Shown: one piece after another, positions 61,531-64,000 of the stretch
Layout of the letters: the number at the start of each line of letters is the position of its first letter
Position numbering within the stretch: position 1 is the stretch's first letter
NCBI RefSeq assembly: GCF_001885735.1
Contig: NZ_JXKG01000012.1
Coordinates: forward strand, 1 to 64,000
Length of the DNA stretch: 64,000 nucleotides
Origin: Enterococcus canintestini
GTDB taxonomy: Bacteria > Bacillota > Bacilli > Lactobacillales > Enterococcaceae
Reading direction: 5' to 3'
The notes under the pieces: model-generated
What the model saw: the letters and a program-made list of their open reading frames with translations, nothing else
Told to the model about the DNA's origin: nothing
The model's database searches: none
Translations under genes and position numbers: made by a program

Positions 61531-61613
61531 GTGTGCAAAAATACAGAATATTAAAAAAATATTTGCGATAAACAAATACGCTGTTTATGGTGAATTTTAA
61601 ATTGGAGGTTATC

Positions 61614-63359
61614 ATGAGTTACGTTTTAAAGCACTTATTCACTTATATTAAACAACATAAAAAACGTTACGCTGTCGTTTTATTCTTTATGGTATTAAAC
61701 AGCGCATTAGCAGTTGTACCCACATATATTATTCGTCTTTTTATCGATGCGATTATTCAAAAGACGTTGACATTTTCTTTATTGCTACAATATGGTGGTA
61801 TTTTTTCATTGACGATAATTTTGTGTTATCTAGCAGATTTCACTTGGACCTATCTGTTATTTATCGGCTCGTATGACTTACAAAAGAGTTTGCGTGAACA
61901 ATTAATGGCCCATTTTCTAAAAATGGGCGCACCTTTTTACGAACGATTTCGTACGGGCGATTTAATGACACGATCTAGTGACGATGTACAAGTGATGGGA
62001 ATGACAGTCGGGTATGGCCTGATGGTATTTATGAATACGAGTTTATTTTTAGGCTTTATTTTGCTGATGATGGCAACTACTGTTTCGGGGCTATTAACAC
62101 TTATCGCTTTACTTCCGATGCCAGTTTTAGCCTACTTCATTTTTAAATGGGGATCAAAAGTAGACCAACTTTTCACCGAAGCCCAAAAATCAGTCTCCGA
62201 TTTAAATAGCGAAGTGCTAGAAATCATTGATGGTATTCGAGTGGTGCGAGCTTTTGGTCTAGAGGCAGAAACAACGACTGCTTTTGAATCAAAAACAACT
62301 GCAGTGAAGGAAAAAAATAATCAAGTTTCAGAACTTGATTCGCGTTTTGGTCCATTAATTACGATTATTTTGGCCATTAGCTTTGTAGCAAGCTTTGGCG
62401 TAGGGGCATTTATGGTTCAAAACCAACAAATTACCGTTGGGGCTATGGTTTCTTTTCAAGTTTATTTAACAATGATTGTATGGCCGATGATTTCTGCGGG
62501 CGATTTGGTAAACGTCATGCAACAAGGGGCTGCTTCTTGGCGGCGGATTAATGAAGTCTTAAAAGCAAAAGATAATTTAGAAGAAGATGGAACGAAAGAA
62601 TTAACCCAAATTGAAAAAATTAGTTTTGAAAACTATGATTTTTCATATCCGTCAAGTACTCAAAACGTTTTACAGCAGGTAAATCTGACGATTAATAAAG
62701 GGCAATTGATTGGTATTGTTGGTAAAACCGGTAGTGGTAAAACGACGTTACTACGCCAATTACTTCACCGCTATCCTTATTCGGCGCAAGTGCCACAATT
62801 AAACGGGCGTCCATTAACGGACTATAAGTCCTGTGATGTACGGGGGCAATTTGCGGAAGTACCACAAGAACATACACTATTTTCACGTACGATTAAAGAA
62901 AATTTATTGTTTGGTAAAAGTGATGCCACCGAAGCTGAACTTTGGCAAGCGTTAAACGCCGCTGCTTTGGCCGATGATATCAAAAAAATGCCAGAACAGT
63001 TGGAAACGTTAATTGGTGAAAAAGGAATGTCACTATCTGGCGGACAAAAACAGCGTTTGGCTTTAGCCCGTGCTTTCTTGCGTCAGAGTCACGTTTTATT
63101 ACTAGATGATGCGCTTTCTGCTGTCGATGCCAAAACGGAACAAGCAATTATTGATCAGTTAAAGCAAGTACAAGAAAAACAAACAGCGATTATTGTGACG
63201 CATCGTCTCTCTGCTATTACCACAGCCGATCAAATCATTGTGTTAGAAGAGGGAAAAGTGGTGCAACAAGGCACGCATCACGCGTTAATTCAAACACCAG
63301 GCTGGTATCAAGAGCAATATTACCATCAGCAATTAAATGAAGAAAAAACGAAAAGTTAA
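61614..63359 (+). CDS. ABC exporter subunit with degenerate ATPase site
   Basis: 581 residues. Six membrane helices (about 15-300), then a nucleotide-binding domain: Walker A GIVGKTGSGKTT, signature LSGGQKQR, Walker B HVLLLDDALSAVD. The residue after the Walker B Asp is Asp, not the catalytic Glu, the mark of the degenerate half in heterodimeric exporters (BmrC, LmrC, EfrC or EfrA type). ATG 61614 follows ttggagg. The partner starts 97 bases downstream. Confidence 0.92.
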   Translation: MSYVLKHLFTYIKQHKKRYAVVLFFMVLNSALAVVPTYIIRLFIDAIIQKTLTFSLLLQYGGIFSLTIILCYLADFTWTYLLFIGSYDLQKSLREQLMAHFLKMGAPFYERFRTGDLMTRSSDDVQVMGMTVGYGLMVFMNTSLFLGFILLMMATTVSGLLTLIALLPMPVLAYFIFKWGSKVDQLFTEAQKSVSDLNSEVLEIIDGIRVVRAFGLEAETTTAFESKTTAVKEKNNQVSELDSRFGPLITIILAISFVASFGVGAFMVQNQQITVGAMVSFQVYLTMIVWPMISAGDLVNVMQQGAASWRRINEVLKAKDNLEEDGTKELTQIEKISFENYDFSYPSSTQNVLQQVNLTINKGQLIGIVGKTGSGKTTLLRQLLHRYPYSAQVPQLNGRPLTDYKSCDVRGQFAEVPQEHTLFSRTIKENLLFGKSDATEAELWQALNAAALADDIKKMPEQLETLIGEKGMSLSGGQKQRLALARAFLRQSHVLLLDDALSAVDAKTEQAIIDQLKQVQEKQTAIIVTHRLSAITTADQIIVLEEGKVVQQGTHHALIQTPGWYQEQYYHQQLNEEKTKS

Positions 63360-63456
63360 AACGCCATACCGCAATAATTAAAGAAAATTAAGCTAATTTC
63401 TTTGGCTAGCTTTAATTTGAAAGGGCCGTTTTACTTATTTAAAAGGAGTTGAAAAC

Positions 63457-64000
63457 ATGCTTCAGACAATCAGAAGGCTTTTAGGTTATGTCAAAGCTCA
63501 TAAACTGATTTTTAGTATTAGTGTGGGCTTACTAATTGTAGCATCTGGCTTGGAACTTATCTCACCTTTAATTGCCAAGCGCATGATTGATAGTGTAATG
63601 ACGCCAGCTTTTGATACGGGAAATTTGCCGCTATTATTATTAATTCAGTTGCTGTCATTTTATTTATTGTTAAATATCGTTGGTTCTCTTTTTCGCTATT
63701 TTAGTATTTTACAGTTGCGTAAAATGGCCAATCAAATTGTTAAAAGAATGCGAGATCAGTTATTTAACCATTTGCATCAATTACCGATTTCTTATTTTGA
63801 TAAATTACCTGCCGGCAAAATCGTGGCGCGTATCACAAATGATACAGAGGTTTTACGCTCCAGTTTTTACGTCAGTGTCATTAGTAATTTATTAAGCAAT
63901 ATTATTCAAATTATTGGTGTTTATATTGCGATATTTCTATTAGATCCCCGCTTAGGTACAGCTTTATTGCTGCTGTTACCACTATTAGTATTATGGCAAC
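63457..64000 (+). CDS. ABC exporter partner subunit (partial, runs off the window)
   Basis: The first 181 codons are visible: MLQTIRRLLGYVKAHKLIFS..., ASGLELISPLIAKRMIDSVM, LFNHLHQLPISYFDKLPAGK and VARITNDTEVLRSSFY are standard for the membrane domain of an exporter half. The ATP-binding domain is outside the window. ATG 63457 follows aaaggag. It should form the heterodimer with the upstream subunit and carry the consensus catalytic site. Confidence 0.9.
   Translation, partial: MLQTIRRLLGYVKAHKLIFSISVGLLIVASGLELISPLIAKRMIDSVMTPAFDTGNLPLLLLIQLLSFYLLLNIVGSLFRYFSILQLRKMANQIVKRMRDQLFNHLHQLPISYFDKLPAGKIVARITNDTEVLRSSFYVSVISNLLSNIIQIIGVYIAIFLLDPRLGTALLLLLPLLVLWQ

Noticed and set aside
1-64000. CRISPR arrays, tRNA or rRNA genes
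   Set aside because: No regularly spaced repeats, cloverleaf patterns ending in CCA or rRNA-like segments were found on reading both strands by eye.

Overview
The window is low-GC Firmicutes DNA of the order Lactobacillales, most likely Enterococcus or a close relative. The evidence is an IreB/RuvX/UPF0473 trio (23819-24846), a WxL/LPxTG surface-protein locus next to an Mga-like regulator, an enterocin-A-like class IIa bacteriocin with its immunity gene, a YdiF-type ABC-F gene beside rex, and zinc-independent ribosomal protein paralogues in one operon. No tRNA, rRNA or CRISPR array was seen.

Layout. 1-3300 is one end of a Tn916-family integrative element: a small sigma-like protein, an Orf8-like fragment, a DUF3173 protein and a tyrosine integrase. 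3631-9976 is a LevR-type sigma54 activator with a mannose-family PTS operon, EIIB-IIC-IID-IIA, ending in a GH172 (DUF2961) hydrolase; a textbook -24/-12 promoter precedes it. 10619-24846 is core chromosome: AraC regulator, EamA transporter, proC, ald, a potassium-channel-like protein, a C39-like peptidase, a zinc-starvation ribosomal operon (rpsN-rpmF-unknown-rpmG-small protein) with a Zur-like box, ABC-F/rex, a thioredoxin-like protein, a YcgR/YcgQ-type permease pair, and ireB-ruvX-UPF0473.

24820-40447 is a complete 15.6-kb integrated island, bounded by a 26-bp direct repeat of the 3' end of the UPF0473 gene. Its left part holds integrase, repressor, small HTH protein, a Rep_trans initiator/MobT-type relaxase and a YdcP-like protein. 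The rest is a bacteriocin factory: a class IIa peptide with immunity protein, two related two-peptide systems in mirrored orientation, two further leader-bearing peptides (one paired with an S41 peptidase), a C39 ABC exporter, a histidine kinase, a LytTR response regulator and a likely inducing peptide. Three promoters share a box-N30-TATATG architecture that probably answers to the LytTR regulator. A thioredoxin-like bacteriocin accessory gene survives only as a pseudogene.

40675-64000 is again chromosome: alpha/beta hydrolase with divergent TetR regulator, NAD(P)-binding protein, DUF697-like protein, a flavoprotein coupled to an Mga-like regulator, a WxL surface cluster ending in an amber-interrupted MucBP/LPxTG protein, an exopolysaccharide-type cluster (GH8 split by a frameshift, GT2 synthase, an overlooked 45-residue membrane protein, degenerate GGDEF protein), an amidase, an amino-acid ABC transporter lacking its ATPase, and a heterodimeric ABC exporter preceded by a leader peptide and attenuator resembling the BmrB/bmrCD arrangement. 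The second exporter subunit runs off the window.
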